Assembly (NCBI RefSeq): GCF_040436345.1
Contig: NC_133218.1
Coordinates: forward strand, 27,392,710 to 27,456,709
From: Pagrus major
Taxonomy: Eukaryota > Chordata > Actinopteri > Spariformes > Sparidae
Direction of reading: 5' to 3'
DNA length: 64,000 nt
This document shows positions 1 through 13,817 of the stretch, in pieces; positions within the stretch are counted from its first letter, which is position 1, and each line of letters opens with the position of its first letter. The notes beneath the pieces were generated by a model. The model saw only the letters and a list, made by a program, of their open reading frames with translations, was not told where the DNA came from and ran no database searches. The position numbers and the translations under genes were made by a program.

Positions 1-1150
1 CCACCAATGAATAGTTTGGTTATGAGAGCATGGTGGGCGAGCATTGCGACAAGTTTCTCGCCTTGCAATGCCAGAACATGAACTGTACACTCCAACAAGC
101 AGGTGATGTAAACACTGACTGACCACTTTGAGCTGAGGGAAAATAATTTTTTTCAAGAGTCGGAGACCAGCGGCTGACTGTAATCAGTATTTGTAAGCCT
201 ATGAGTCAAAGGGAAATGTTTTTTTCGTGTGCTGATTAGACTATAGATGCCATAACGCACTGTTGGGGCTTTTGGAGGTGTAATTGCATCAGTGACTAAA
301 TATGTAATGAGGGATGATAATCTTACTCTCACACACTTTTCTTCCCTCTAACGTCTAAGGTAGTTGGCAACACAGTTTCTAAAATAATGCCCAAGGACAC
401 CTCCATCAGATCCTGTGCAATGGAGCGAATCTTATGTACCAAACAACCTTGGTACACGGTCATACTCCTGGTTAAAAGTACTGCAGATTGTACTCAGATT
501 CTGCTGTTCAAAAAGTCTTTTCATGCTGCCATTTCTCTATCCATTATCTGATCTAGGGGCACTCTAGCTTCAACACTGTCAGTGATTATGTCAAATTTAC
601 AAATGTGTTCCTTGTGAGGTTTAAGGAGCCAAATAGTGATGCTCCATGCTGTTGACAGCAGTCTGATCTTGTTTCCTTTTACTTTTTTTGCATCTTTTTC
701 CCCATCTTGTTTGGACTTTGTAAATCAACACATTATGTCATTAGGAACTTTATTTTCTATTTCTGATGAGAATTCTGAGAATTTGCAGTGGAACTACACA
801 TTATTTACTGATTCAGCAGTCAGGATGCATAGTGCAGGATTTTCTGCATGCAAGTACTGAAGCTCCAAATGTAATGAGATGTGTGGACAAAACCTTCGAA
901 GCCAGTGGCTCTCAAACTTTCTCTGGCATGACCAAAAAAAAAAAACTTCACGCCCCCTACCCCACAACTTTTTATCAATCGTTAACAATGACAGCAGAAG
1001 CAACTTACAAAGAAGGGTCCAGGTTGAATTTTAGTGGGACTAAACGCTCTTCATATACCCTTCATATATATATATTAGTTTAATGGCTAAAATGATATGC
1101 TGTGAAGCCCCATTAACCACCTCAGACAAAACATAGCAAAGCAGACGCCT
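1..1150. other. Spacer downstream of qser1, no gene seen
   Basis: AT-rich sequence beyond the qser1 3' end. Short open frames exist on both strands but none has a recognisable domain, splice structure or conserved-looking composition. No RNA gene or mobile element was recognised. Confidence 0.6.
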
Positions 1151-1164
1151 ACTACATGCTGCAC

Positions 1165-2291
1165 TTTATTTACAAACTGCATCTGTAAAGCACAAGATTA
1201 TTTTTGAAAGCAAAAAACTGGTAACTGACTTATAAAGAGTCCATTTTGGAAAACTGTGAAAAAAACAATGAAAAAGAGTCTCAGAAATTGTATTGAACAA
1301 GAGAACATAACAATATTTACTTCTGTGAAAAATATATATCTATTTGTCATAAAATGTGGGCTATGTGTGTAAAGGAGTATAAAGACAACTTTTGTTTCTT
1401 TCATCTCACCCTCTGATAAGTCAAGGTAGTAATATTTGATTAACAAAATTCATAAAAAGCAGTACTGGAACGGCACTGACTTGCATCGTAGAAGCAAAGG
1501 GGTGTCTGAAGCACAAAAGTTAAAGCACAATATAGATACAGTATATAGTTACTAAATTCTTCCTTAAGAGATTTGCTGCAGTTCCCACCTCGCTTTTCTT
1601 TTATACAAAATGTACATTATATATAAGTTGGCGCTCCATTACAAAATGGATGTTTTACAAACAGTATATAGCTACGGTTATATATAATATATAGAGATAT
1701 TTTTTATTTTTTTACAATAAATCAGCTTCTCTGTATGTGAGCCTACTTATCAAGTGATTGATGAAGGCTTTTTGTAAAGGTAGGAAATCAGATTTCTGCA
1801 TTTTTATTTGCTGTGCTCTACTTACTATGCCGATTGCTTTCTATCTAGTGCATACTCACTGGTTATGATCTGGCATTTAACTAAAAAAAAAAAAAAAAAA
1901 AAGATTAAAAAAATTATATAAATCTATGAAAAGGCCCATAAAAAGTGAGCTTGTAACTACAAAAACCTAAAAAGACTAGGAGTAGCATCAACTGGAAGTC
2001 TTCCAAAACGCTTCCAAAAACAATGTCCTTGCCTTCTGTTGATCAAGTTTCTGCTTTCTGCTGGGATGCAGCAATGCAGACTATAACCAATACTGCTGTC
2101 CTGCTGTTCACCTGCTGCCACTTCAAGGCCCCCGAAACGTCTTTCAGGCAAAGTCGGCTCACAGATCCCTGATTCAAATCTCTCTGTGGCTGGAAGGAGA
2201 GACTCACTCCATCCTTCTCTGCTGCCATTTTGAGCTGGAGGCATCCTCTTGTTTTTAAGTGTTGGACTTTTAAACCAAAGTCAAGGCTGGA
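1165..2291 (-). other. qser1: qser1 3' untranslated region (inferred)
   Basis: AT-rich sequence following the qser1 stop codon. AATAAA-type poly(A) signals on the minus strand appear as TTTATT on the plus strand, the farthest good one at 1165-1170. An A-rich run lies at 1881-1902. The true cleavage site is not visible from sequence alone; a shorter 3' UTR is possible. Confidence 0.45.
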
Positions 2292-4266
2292 TCATCGGCA
2301 GGCCTGCTGCACTTGATTGATTAGCTCTCCAAAGCGATCAAAGAGCCCCTCCACCCAAGCTCCGTTCTGCAGACACTTCTGTACCGTCTCCTCCTGCCCC
2401 AGGTCCCCTGCCTGCACCTGCAGAGATGCGATCTGGAGGGCCGAACACACAAATGGAAAACAACTTGAAAGGAGCTCAGAAGCTTCACTTGCAATTTGCA
2501 TCATCAAACCTGGAAATCATTACTCAACAGAGAAGAAAATCTATACTGATCTAGCACAGCAAGCGTGCACATGTACAAAAATGTCTCACCTCGTCCTTAC
2601 ACATGAGATACGTGTGGTACTTGTAGTGCTGCAAAGAGTGGTACAGAGAGAACCACTGTGTTCTCTGCTGATCCACTGTGTACTCCTAGAAACAGAAAAA
2701 GCAAAGGCTTAAAACGCTCTTGAAGGACATTTGAAAATTCTGCTCTTTTTCAAACATTAGTGGACATGACAGTCAAGGGAGCAGTGGCTTCGGTGCTCAA
2801 CAGAATAAAGGATTGAGTGAAAAACACAACATAGTGACACTGTGCCCTCTGCTGGACATCTACCGACAGCACAGTGAAGTTTACCAAAATATTATCTCGT
2901 CTCACCTGTGGCACTTTGTTAGGCATCTTGTAGGGCTTCATCGTTTTCTTGTTGTAGGCCTTCCCACTGAGACGCACCTTAAAGGCCGGGGTTTCCCCAT
3001 CCTTCTTCAGTTCAGTCACCACTGAGATCTCTGGGAAGTTGTCGAGAGCCGTCTGAAGACAGAACAGGAGGGTCACTAATGCTGCATTCCTGTGCACTCG
3101 GAACTCGAGGAATAAAAACTACCTCCGACATGGAAAAGTGCAACGAAACAGTCATCTAGGTCGGACTAGGTCATACATCGCAGTCACAATCCTGTACCTT
3201 TGATCTTCTCATTGTCATTGGAATAGATCCAGAGTTTGAGTTTGTAAATTTGTCTTTTGGAGTTAAAGTAATAATCTTAGTTTACCTAAAAAAACAAAAG
3301 TGGCTTTCTCCTCTTGTCTTTTTTTTTTTTTTTTTTGTAATTGAAGAGATGTATAACATTTTTAAAAAATCTTCAGCTTTTTTGCAGAGAACTCACACTT
3401 AACCGGTAATATGCAGTTTCAAAGACACACTCACCTTTAGGACCTGTCCTATGTGTAGTTTGTGAAGCAGGCGTTTCCTGTTGTCAGTGATCATCCCATC
3501 CACTCTTTTCATATGTGGCAACAGCAACTCATCTGAAACAAGCCAAAACACATCTTCATTCAGTTGTTGGCCTACTATTAAGACAACAGCTCAATAGAAA
3601 ACAGTAACAGTCAATTCACTTACCGTTTGCCCTCTCTAGAGCTATCATTACATCTTCGTCTAAGGCAATGCTGATGAGCAGTTCCACAAAGCTCTTGAAT
3701 GTCTCCTTCATGGTTCGTGTGTTGAGGAGACGTGAAGCAAACGGCACTGGAGGGTTTAACTCTAAGAGTGTGTTTGAGAGAGAGATTAAAGATCAGGAGG
3801 GCATGAGTGAGATGAGATTTAGACTGCAGTTATAGCAGTTGATGAAAAAAAATCAAAAGGCTTTCCCACCATCGTCTTCTGCAGATGATGCCGAGGCAGT
3901 GGGTGAAAACTCCTCCTTCCATTTCCTCCTTTTCTTCGGCGGGGGCTCTGCCCTGGGCTTAGGTTGTTTGGGTCGAGGCTTTTGGCTTTGGGACACTGAG
4001 GAAGGGGCGGCTGTCAAGCCCAGCAAAGTCTTCACCTGAACACCCCTGAGAGCCAGAACAAAGAACGTTTCATCACTGACGAGTCATGTTTTAAAAAACA
4101 CTGAATAACGTAGATCAACACTCTGAACCAACCTTAGTGAATTCATAGGTTTGCAGCGTGGCTTTCGACTACAAACTCGTACATACTCCCTTTTGTTAAC
4201 TGTGTCCAAGAACTTCACATATACCCTCTGGTACATGGCCTTGGCATCGCCAAAATATCCAAGATA

Positions 4267-4327
<61 letters not shown>

Positions 4328-7300
4328 GAAAAAGAAAATGTTAAAGGTCAGAGAATAAAGAAAGATAAATTATTTGAATGATCAAATACTCCTCCATGCA
4401 CACATGGGTATTAGCATGTCTACTTACACTGTTTGTAGCTGAGAAGACTCTCTTTCCATCTCTCAACTCAGGCACAAATTTCTGCAGCAGAGCCTTCTGG
4501 ACCTTCCAGATGGCTGGAGGTTCATTGCCTGTTCTCATTGTCACCTGAAAACAAGCACAGAGCAGGCTTAGAGTATAAGAAAGAACATGTTCAGTAATGA
4601 GTATAAGATATATCCTTCCACAATGTTGGGTTAAGACTACACTGCCATAAGGAAACATAGCTTAGTTCTGACCCCAAAAATCCACATCCCACGTATTAAT
4701 ATTCTGTCCACATTTTTCCAGGTTGTACCTTCAAGGTTTCGATATCCTCATTCCTCACGACGAACTCGTCTCTCTCCCGGTACATTCCCTCTCCTCCGCT
4801 GTCTGACAGCTCCTCGTCCGTCAGTCCCTCGATGGCCACACTGACCAACCGCACAGCCAACTCGCCTGGTGGGGACGCTTTGGTCCCCTCTTTGGCTGCA
4901 AACACAGTCCCTCCTGGGACAGCATTTGTCATCAACATAGGAGTGACGACCTGCGGCAAACAGGCCTCTGTGACAGTGCGCGGCATGATGGGAACGTGGT
5001 CTGGCTTCATCATGGAAACAGGCATTTGGTTATCTGGAGAAGAGTAGCAAATATATGAATGTGTCGAAGAAAAACATCGTCTGAAAGAAATAACTTAACT
5101 AGACTCTTCATATGTATGATATCAAGTAATTCCAGTCATAAAAGATCAGAAAACCCTCAAGTACACAGGCAATGCATATTACAACATATTACCATAAAAA
5201 CAAACTCTTTCTGGTATAACTGATGTCTCTAGTACGATAAAATGTATAGACAATTAGATCGGCCACACTTGACAAGCTTAGGCCGGTATTATTACCTGTC
5301 CTGCTTTTCCGATCTGAAGATTCATCCAGAGCTGAAAGCGCCGAGCTGATGCTGTTCCTCAGGGCCTGGTTCTTCCCAGTGTTCTCCTCTTCATCTGAGC
5401 TGAACGACGGCAGAGTCTCGAGGTTCTTTTGCAGATCTTCATCCAGACGTTTCTGCTGAGAGCTCACCACTGGACTCTCCTGGGGAATCAAGGGCCCGGG
5501 CAGAGTCTGCAGTTTGGGAGGCAAAGCTGGTAAAGCACAAGGCAGTGGTTTGGACATGGTGCAGGGCTTTCTCGGGCGACTAATAGTTCGTGTAGGACTC
5601 GGAGAGTATTGCTGTTTGGGGCCAGATTTGATGAAGTCGAGGAAGGACCCGATGAAGCCAGTTTTGACCTCTGGCTGTTTCTCTTCCACCTCACGGATCT
5701 TCTGCCTGATTCTCTCCTGCTGCGGACAACCATCGTACACATTTTGTAAGGAAGATGGCGAGCTGACATCACTACCCCTGGAGTTTTGTCGCTTTGCTTG
5801 CACAGTGCGCTTGGCCGGTCTAGCCTGTCCACTATCATCCTCAGGACCACCTGGTTTGGTCAAGGACTTAGAGCGAGCCTTCTTCTTGGGAAAGTCTTCA
5901 CCACCTGGGCCTTCCATGAGGCCATCCTCTGTTTTAATACACTTTGCATTCCCTTTAACTCTGTTCTGGACACCTGAGGGGTCATACACCTGCCCGGCTA
6001 AGTGATAGTCATTCTCGGAGCTCCCTCCATCTCCATTTGTGTCCAGCTCAGAGGTGTTGTTGTGGTGAACAGACTGACCCTGACAATCTGTAGCCATCTG
6101 AGCTCCATTTAGAGTCATAGTCATGGTGTGGGAGTTAGTGTTGGTGATGATTTGATGTTGCGCTGAGGAGAAACTGGGTGACATGTGCCTTATATCCACA
6201 GTCTGGAAGTGACCTTTAGAATCAACTGGGCTCGCCATCACTGCCATTTCAGCCTCAGCAGAGGATGTAGCTTTGACAAAGTCTTGTGGCGTGACGCCGC
6301 AGGCTGCCACAGTGGCAGCCAGGATGTCGTCAACATTTGACAAAATATTTCTGTCATCTGCAAGTAGCATGGAGTCGGGGAAGCAAATGGAGTTGAGAGC
6401 AAAGTGGTTCTTGGCATCATTTGGTTGCTGACTTGCCGACTGGCTGTAGTGGTGTTTAGAAGAATCAGAGCACCCTGAGCTCTGTTCAGACACTACCGTG
6501 CCCTGCTGACTCTGGGTTTCTGTGACACTGGGACCCAGCAGTTCTCGATCCATGTGAAGATACTGCACATGAACAGGGCCCAGATCTTGAGCTGGCTGGA
6601 TACCTTGTACCGATACCACCTTTGATGCGTTTTGACCATGGTGGACAAGTGGCTGCTGGAGCAGAATCATCTGGTTATGGTCGAGGAGAACCTGAGTGCT
6701 AGGGACGGTGATAAATTGGGGGTGGGCTGCTGGGGTCTGGCTCTGGGACTGACTATGATTCTGGTGGTTTTGTTGATGTGGCTCAGGAGATTTGAGTTGG
6801 AGAGTGTGCTGCTTGAGCTGTTCTGAGCTGAGGGGTCCATGTGAAGATATAATACTGGAGTTTGGGGGTTTCGTGTTGGCAGTTTCCTGACCATTGGCAC
6901 TGCTTAGATGAATGTGCTGTTGACTCAGAGCACCCATCCTTTCGGCCTTTACCTGTGTTGAGTTTACATGACCCAGTCCCATGAGCTGGTCATCAGAACG
7001 TGAATTGCTTCGGATGACGCTTTGTGTTTTGTGATGATCGTCCATTTTTGAAACAACATAGATGACATTGTTGTGAGCAGACATGCTGTTAGCTGCAGCA
7101 GAAGCCTCCATAGACGCCTGCTGAAGAGCATCAATGTCCTGGATAGGAAGCTCTTCAAGTTTCTGTTTGCCATACGTTGGCTTTATGTCCTGTACTGAGG
7201 ATCTGACGTTATTCTGTAAGGCTTGAGCAGTTGAAGAGTAGGTAGGCAAAGGTGCAGACAAAACATATTTATGGGGCTGTGTCTGCTGCTGGGACAGTGT

Positions 7301-10300
7301 GTCATGTGTTTTAGCTCCCAGTGAGGCCTGCATCAAGGAGTAGTCCTGTGTAGAATTTGATGAGGACAGACTCCGCACACATGTGGGTGGGTAAGAGGAG
7401 TTAAGGGACTGGTTAAGAGATTGTCCTGTGGCGTAGCTCTGAGACAGAGTCACCAAAGCCTGCCCCTGTGACTGAGATGTAAAGGTCACATTTGGGGCAC
7501 CCTGAGAGTGGGATGTAGGGTAGCTCTCAGAGAGATTCCCCTGACACAAGCCCTGGACCTGGGCTCCGTACTGGATCTCCTGCTCCTGGCTTAGCCCGGG
7601 ACTGGAGGAGTAAACAAGAGTCTGACTTACAGATGACACATTGTCAGACTGGCTGGAGAGGGAAGGCAAAGTCTTGTAAAGGGTCGAGAGTTTGTCTGAG
7701 GTGGAATGAGAGGGTTGTGACTGGGTGTGCGGGGTGATGTAGGGTTGAGACAGACTACTCGACATCAGGCTTGATAGCTGGGCTGACTGCTGATTAGCAA
7801 TCACTGAGTTCTGCTTCTGTCCTGGGGGGGAATAATGCTCCGGAGAGCCTCTTGTATGGTTCTGAGAGTGCTCATGACGCTCTTCAGCTAGTTTGGAAGT
7901 GCAGTCTTTAGACTTCGGCAAAGTACTGGACGAATAAGCTTGAGTTACTGAGTCAGTTTTGGGTTGTGGAGCACGACTGACCCCTTGAGAGGAATCTACT
8001 CCTGTGGAAGGGCTGCAGGACACTGGAGTCTGACGGGATGGGTCCTGCTGGTAGGACACATCCACTTCACTGCCAGAGCCAAAGTACCCCTGTAAGGAGT
8101 GCTCTGAATTGGGCAATTGCTCGGAGGCTGCATGGCTGCTGGAAGGCCTCTGGTGGTGTTTGATGACACTACATTCACGCTGAAGAGCTCTTTCAATTGA
8201 GCCCGAGAAAACCGTGGCCCCATAGGGTTGAGGCGCACCATGAGGGGTTGGCAGGGTAGAAGGCAGCAAGCTGAACTGGGGTTGTAGAAGGTGGGGGGCT
8301 GACTCCTGGGCCGAGCGGTACGTGGAGGACTGGACAGGCAGAGTTGAGCCCAAAGCGGGGGCAGAGAGATGGTTGAAAGCCAGTGCAGTGGGGAGCACTG
8401 TCTGGCCTGATTTTAGATGGAGGAGGGGGTCATGGTGAGAAAAGAGGCCATTGGTGGAAGTGCTGAAGGCAGGATCCTGGAGAGCCAAGGAAGGGTTGGT
8501 AGCGTAACTCCTGGAAGGGTAGGCACCAGCGTGCTGATAGGACGACAGAGCAGCGGGAGAGGGGAAAGTGGCAGTCGAAGGCAGGGCGCCGGTCAAATAC
8601 AGCTCAGTGGTGGAGGAGTTGGTACCTGCGTTCAACACAATAGACAATAATAAGTATGTGGCATACTACACTCGGACAATTAAAGACTGTCTGAGTGTTG
8701 GACAGATCTCAGAGCTTTGGCAACATTGTTGTTAAACTTTCATGCCAATAAAGCCCCTTTGAATTTGAATTTGAATTTTGAATAAGGACAGGAAAAATGA
8801 AAGCATATAAGAATATTTACTTTTTTTTTTTTTTTTTTTTTTAAATCAGATCACATAATGCAGATTTCCTATAGTTGTCACCAAGATCTACAGGTAACTT
8901 TTGAGTTTTTTAAAATCTTTATTTAAAATCTGTCCATCCTATCTTAGAGGTTAATGTGTAACATTACCTAGTTTAATACACAATATTATTCTGGACTTTG
9001 AAGTGTAGATTCATTGATTAGATCATGATTAGATTCTTGGTAAAGCTCCATCAGTGAATATATTTCTCACACAAAGAAAAAAACACCATACTGTATATGA
9101 ACCACATTACTCAGGTTAGGTTAAATAAAATAAAAGGCCTTCATACACGGTACAATGGGATTATCAGGCAAAACTGCAATAAGTGATGTGTAATTAAACC
9201 AGTGAATGAGTGTGTGTGTTCTCACCAGCAGGCCATGATGGGGGTCTGAAAGGAGGAAGCAGTGAGGCACTAACAGGACCAGCCTGAAGGCTTCTAGACT
9301 CCATGGCTGACAGGAAGCTCATGATTGAGTTCTCAGAAGTATTACTGCTTGAGTCAAGTGCTGTTGACAGGAACAAGAGGAAAAGAAGGATAACTACAGA
9401 AATTGGCAGTAAGTAAATACAATCCGTCTGATGTGCCAAGGAAATAAGAGCCTTAAAAGGGTTACCAATAGTTCACCCAAATTGCAAAAATCTTGTATTG
9501 GTCAAGCTGTAGTATCTACTCATGCAGACAATTGTGTTTTATTTGGGTCTGTGACATCTGCTTCTGAGATTTATGCCTCCACCCTTATACAATAAAAAGC
9601 TGGAAAGAATTTAGTTTGCAGCGCTCAAATTTTAAAATGACAGGCTGAAAAAAATGTAAAACAGAAGTGAGGAACTAGTTTCTACTGAAGAAACTGCCTC
9701 AATTAACACTCAGCTACAGCAAGGCCCGTGTGCTGTCCAGCTCAATTACTGTTTTTTTTTAATTATAGTTTTGTAATGTTTTGAGCGCCACAAATGAAAT
9801 TCCATTTACATCCACCATTTTGATTGGTGGCACATGAGACAGTAGGTGTCAAATTAGGCTTATTGAAATCTGGGCAAACTGACCCTCTAAAAAAGTGTAT
9901 TGTATTCATAACTCACCTGCTGCAGCAGGAAGGTGTGATGTAGTGTAGGTGGGAAGCTGGTGGGTGGAAGTGTAGCTTTGCCGCTGGAGGAGCTCTGCAT
10001 CAAGGTGTGCTGCACCATAACTGGAACTGCATCAACAAACACAAACACGAGAGCTCTCATCTCCACAAGCAGCAGTGACGCACTCGACTATGTACGACCC
10101 AAATACATGACCTCACTTGACACACAGCATGCTTGTTGTTAAGTATTACTTCTGTAAAGTCTTGGCTGTCTACTGAGTAACACACTAGCTACATACAGTT
10201 TATAATGAGAATCAACCACACACTCTATATGTGTCCAATGCATTATATATTTCAACTGATGTGGTCTGCACAGAAAAAAGTCAGTCAAAAAGGAAACTTA

Positions 10301-12356
10301 GTTATAAAAAATATAGCAGAACTTTTAGACCACACAAATGTGAATAGTAAAACAGGACATCAATTTGTCCAGAGAAGAAGAATCTTTCCCGGTTGTTGTT
10401 TAGTTAAAAACAGATTAACTAAAAATAAAATATTAGTAATATTCATCTGAGTGGAAATAACCAGCAGCCTAAGTTCATAATTCTTACTTGTAAAAATCTG
10501 AATGGCTGTTCACACTGTAAAAGTGCTTTGTAATCAAGTTTGCCTGAGCCAATTAGGGAGAAAAGTTTAATATCTGACATATGACTTTGTCTCTGCAGGG
10601 AGAAAATTCATAGGAAACAGAAATAAATTCTGTGGTAATCAGATGCAGCCAGCCCGAGCCAGTGCCTTCTCTTTTTGCCAGAAGGTAAACATCTGTGGAA
10701 GAACGCTGAGGTGAAAAAGAGTCATCCGCCTCTTTTTCTGGTCCCTTCAACAGACACATACACACGCCAGAAAACTTTTATTATGCAACTCTTCTCTGCT
10801 ATTTGACTATTAAGTTTCAATAATACATAACCAAGCTTAATATACACTCCATGTTGCACACATTTCTGCAGATTATAATGTTTTTGTTGACAGTGCTGGA
10901 GAGACGTTAATTAAACTGTATGTTTATTATTAAGGTCACAGTTAGTGGTGCTATTGTGCTGGACTGCATTATATTGAAATGTGTTTTTAATATTCTTCCC
11001 CCCCCTTGTGTTTATTAATCGGGTGGGCTTAAAAATTAAAAACATGTCTTAAGATAATGCAGACCAGAGCAACATCACTTCAAACTACAACCTCCATAAT
11101 AAACATGTAGTTAAATTATTACTTCTCTGACGGCGTCAATCAAAACCGAACACTAGTATCTTCGTAAAAAGTAGAATTTTAGGCCAGATTTTAGAGGTGT
11201 ACCTACGAAAGTGGCCACTGATCATTTCATGGTTGATCTATTATGCAATTATAGCAAAAGCAAGTGCCAATCCATCGTCGCCTATTTTTAGTCAATCAAA
11301 AGCCACAAACCCCAGCTATTTGGGTCATACTGATATGACACAAGGGAACCGAGTTAATCTTAGCATTTTTGAACCTGTAATCAGTAAATTCATGGTATAT
11401 TTTACTTGATTAATCATTATAACCAAAGAGGATCACATACATATCTAAACTGTTGAATGCTTTGATTCTTTCCGTAACCTAATTTTATGGATCATCCTTT
11501 CAGTTCATGCTTATACAAAGGAAGGTTTCATGAACATTCATTAAATGGGTGCTTGTGAGCACAACCTCACTTCTCTATAGCAGAAACTACAACTCTGTCA
11601 TTAAGCATGATACCTTTTCGTTAGCACAATAAGCAGTAAGCCATGATATAAACAGTCTTGAGTTAGAGTTTACAACTTTGGCAGGTTACAACTGCTTTGT
11701 CTATTTCATAAAATACAAAGTAAAACGTACCTATCACTCTCCTAACTCAAATAATGACAAATATGCAGACTTGGACACGTCGCCTATTAGCTCTTAGGTA
11801 ACAACACCAATAGCTAACTTATGCACCACTTATTTGAAGTGCCATAACTGACATGACTAGCATCGGTGGCTAATTACCTATGTTGTTTTGGCTTTGCCGA
11901 GCACCTGTGGGGCAAGAAAACGGGCCGATAAAACGATAGTTTTGGCTGCTTAGCTGCTCAACTTCGCACAAATGTTAAATAAATCCCTCTCTGGTGTGTA
12001 CCAACTCTGTACATGACCATGCTGCTGGTACGGTGTGCTAGCCAAAACTAGCAAGGTGGGAGACAGTAAACTATCAAAAGGCTACCAAAACCACTGACAA
12101 GTCAAAGCCTCCACAACTCCCATCAAATTACGACATTTCTCCAGTTCCACCAGTGTTCCCCGTAACAATAAGGACCCCTTTGCTTAAGCTAGGCCCTCCA
12201 TCACCGACATTTCCTTCGGAAGGTGCCCTCTCCTTCATCTTTTTACCTTGGCTTGACACTAGCTGTGCTGCGGTCATAGGCCCAAGAAGCTACGGTCTGT
12301 GCTGGTGGAGCCAGCGCGTCCGCAAAGCTGGAGGTCGGGTAGTTCCTGTCCATCAT
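2292..12356 (-). CDS. qser1: Glutamine and serine rich protein 1 (QSER1), complete, 13 coding exons
   Basis: QSER1 is a nuclear chromatin protein reported in mammals to act with TET1 in keeping DNA-methylation valleys free of methylation. Coding exons in transcript order: 12356-12247, 10026-9917, 9360-9226, 8625-5296, 5033-4729, 4544-4428, 4266-4133, 4045-3870, 3761-3624, 3532-3435, 3052-2906, 2685-2590, 2432-2292. All have GT-AG junctions, frames agree, and 5037 nt gives 1678 aa, close to the human 1735. The protein starts [20 protein letters not shown]. The 3330-bp exon (about residues 119-1228) is Ser/Gln rich with basic clusters such as PKKKARSKS and [19 protein letters not shown] nuclear-localisation-like motif lies near residue 1450. 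The conserved C-terminal region (the DUF4211-type part shared with PRR12) follows, including [19 protein letters not shown] and [18 protein letters not shown], and ends [13 protein letters not shown]. The same-strand neighbour upstream is prrg4. Confidence 0.93.
4269..4324. repeat. (CA)28 microsatellite abutting a qser1 splice acceptor
   Basis: Perfect AC dinucleotide run, read as GT repeats on the qser1 strand. It starts two or three bases from the acceptor AG of the qser1 exon 4133-4266, so the pyrimidine tract expected there is replaced by alternating TG. Confidence 0.95.
8670..8782 (+). mobile_element. Possible LINE 3' tail in a qser1 intron
   Basis: The segment contains ATGCCAATAAAGCC followed by reiterated GAATTT units. 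This layout resembles the 3' ends of fish L2/Rex-type LINEs and derived SINEs, which end in AATAAAG plus a short GAATT tandem. No reverse transcriptase is attached. A poly(T) run follows at about 8820-8841. Tentative assignment by resemblance only. Confidence 0.4.
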
Positions 12357-12620
12357 CCGGTGAAAGATTCACTTCCCCGACGGAGCTTCGTGGAGCAGCG
12401 GACGCACATCGTAGCAGCCTGGGTCCGACCCACCGAGCGAGCGAGCGAGCGAGCGACCAGGAGCAGGCAGGCAAGTCCAGTCCGAGCACCGCGCACGCGA
12501 AGCCGCCGTGAAGCCGTGCTATATCCCGGATAAACGTGGACCTCTCGCCTTCAAGAGTGATTTGGTTAATTTCTGTTCATCTCCCGTCATGGAGAGCCGT
12601 GCAAGCCCTGCATGGTTTCA
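12357..12620 (-). promoter_or_regulatory. qser1: Putative qser1 5' UTR and promoter region
   Basis: A locally GC- and CpG-rich stretch lies just upstream of the qser1 start codon, with a GAGC tandem run near 12437-12458, in otherwise AT-rich surroundings. This is the expected position of a CpG-island type promoter. No TATA box is clear. Start-site position is inferred. Confidence 0.45.
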
Positions 12621-13800
12621 CGTACCCATGTTGGTTTATTTCCCAGGATGCACCGCAGACTTTGGCTGGAAGTTTTGTAGTTTTCCTTCCTTCCACCTAA
12701 AAGTTCAGCTCCGTGCCCCCTCCAGTCCCCTCCCCTCCCCCTGCAGGGATCCTGGGACCTTTTTGAGAGACGAAAACTTTTTTTTATACCATATATATAT
12801 ACCCCAAATTCTCTATAGCATGAGATTTGTTACAGCCTGGCTCTACCTGGGTGTGTTTATTATAAGAATAATACCAAAAATCTCAAGTATTATTGTGTAT
12901 ACTGTCATTTAACTCCAAGTGAACCCCCTGTTCAGTCTGGAAACTATAAAATCAGAGTAATTTTTTTTGTTATAAACCCACTTTGAGACTTTATTTAGAA
13001 TAACTTGTGAGCTTTTTCCAGTAACCATATTTGTTTGCATGTTATCTTATATATGTGTGTGTAAATATGCAGATATGTATGGTGAGGGTGTTTGTGAATA
13101 CATTCGTAAATCATTATAACATATATATAATTATGGGAATAGTACATGTGTATAGAAGACATAAGAAATCAATATATAAGCTATAATACATAATGGTTGG
13201 TAAATTAAATTATATTTTGCAGGACATATTTGGTTGTAAATTATATATATTTCTGTTTGTATATGTGTATATATATGACCTATTTATTTTTATGTATTCA
13301 TAAGTAATGATTAAATAAGGAAGCCTATGCTGAATCATTAGCTAATGATTAATGGAGAGGGGGTGGGATTAGATAAGTTTACACTTCTCCCCACTCCTTT
13401 TCGAACATCGAATCCTGATCTACAGCTGCTGACCTTTCTCCTGTACGCCTTATGATGTGCAGTGTGCGTTTATTGTATTGTACAAGAAATGTGTAGCAGT
13501 TTATTTCAGTAAATAAGAAAAAAATGAGTAGTTCTCTGTATTAGCCTTCTATTTTAAAATAAGGTAACTTCATGTGGAGTCCTCAACACAACAGCCTGCA
13601 ACCAATTCATATAGTATTCAGTCTTTTTTAACAACTTTACATATTTTACATTACAACAGATGTTTTCAGATTTGTTTGACAGTGACACAAGATGACTGTG
13701 ATCTTGTTCACCCTAAATATCATGTGAAAATTAGTACAGGTCCATCGTGCACACACACACACACAACCTCACACGCAGTTGAAAGATGAGACAAAAAAAA
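12620..13800. other. Spacer between prrg4 3' end and qser1 promoter
   Basis: AT-rich sequence with TATA/TGTATA-rich runs (about 12790-13320) and a short CA run near 13748-13765. No gene or well-defined mobile element was recognised. Confidence 0.55.
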
Positions 13801-13817
13801 AAAATTAAAATATCAAC

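Noticed and set aside
2433-2510. Alternative acceptor at 2510 for the last qser1 exon, giving a longer open frame
   Set aside because: Splicing there from the donor at 2590 puts a stop codon at once in frame. The acceptor at 2433 keeps frame and joins CKDE to [15 protein letters not shown] as expected for the family.
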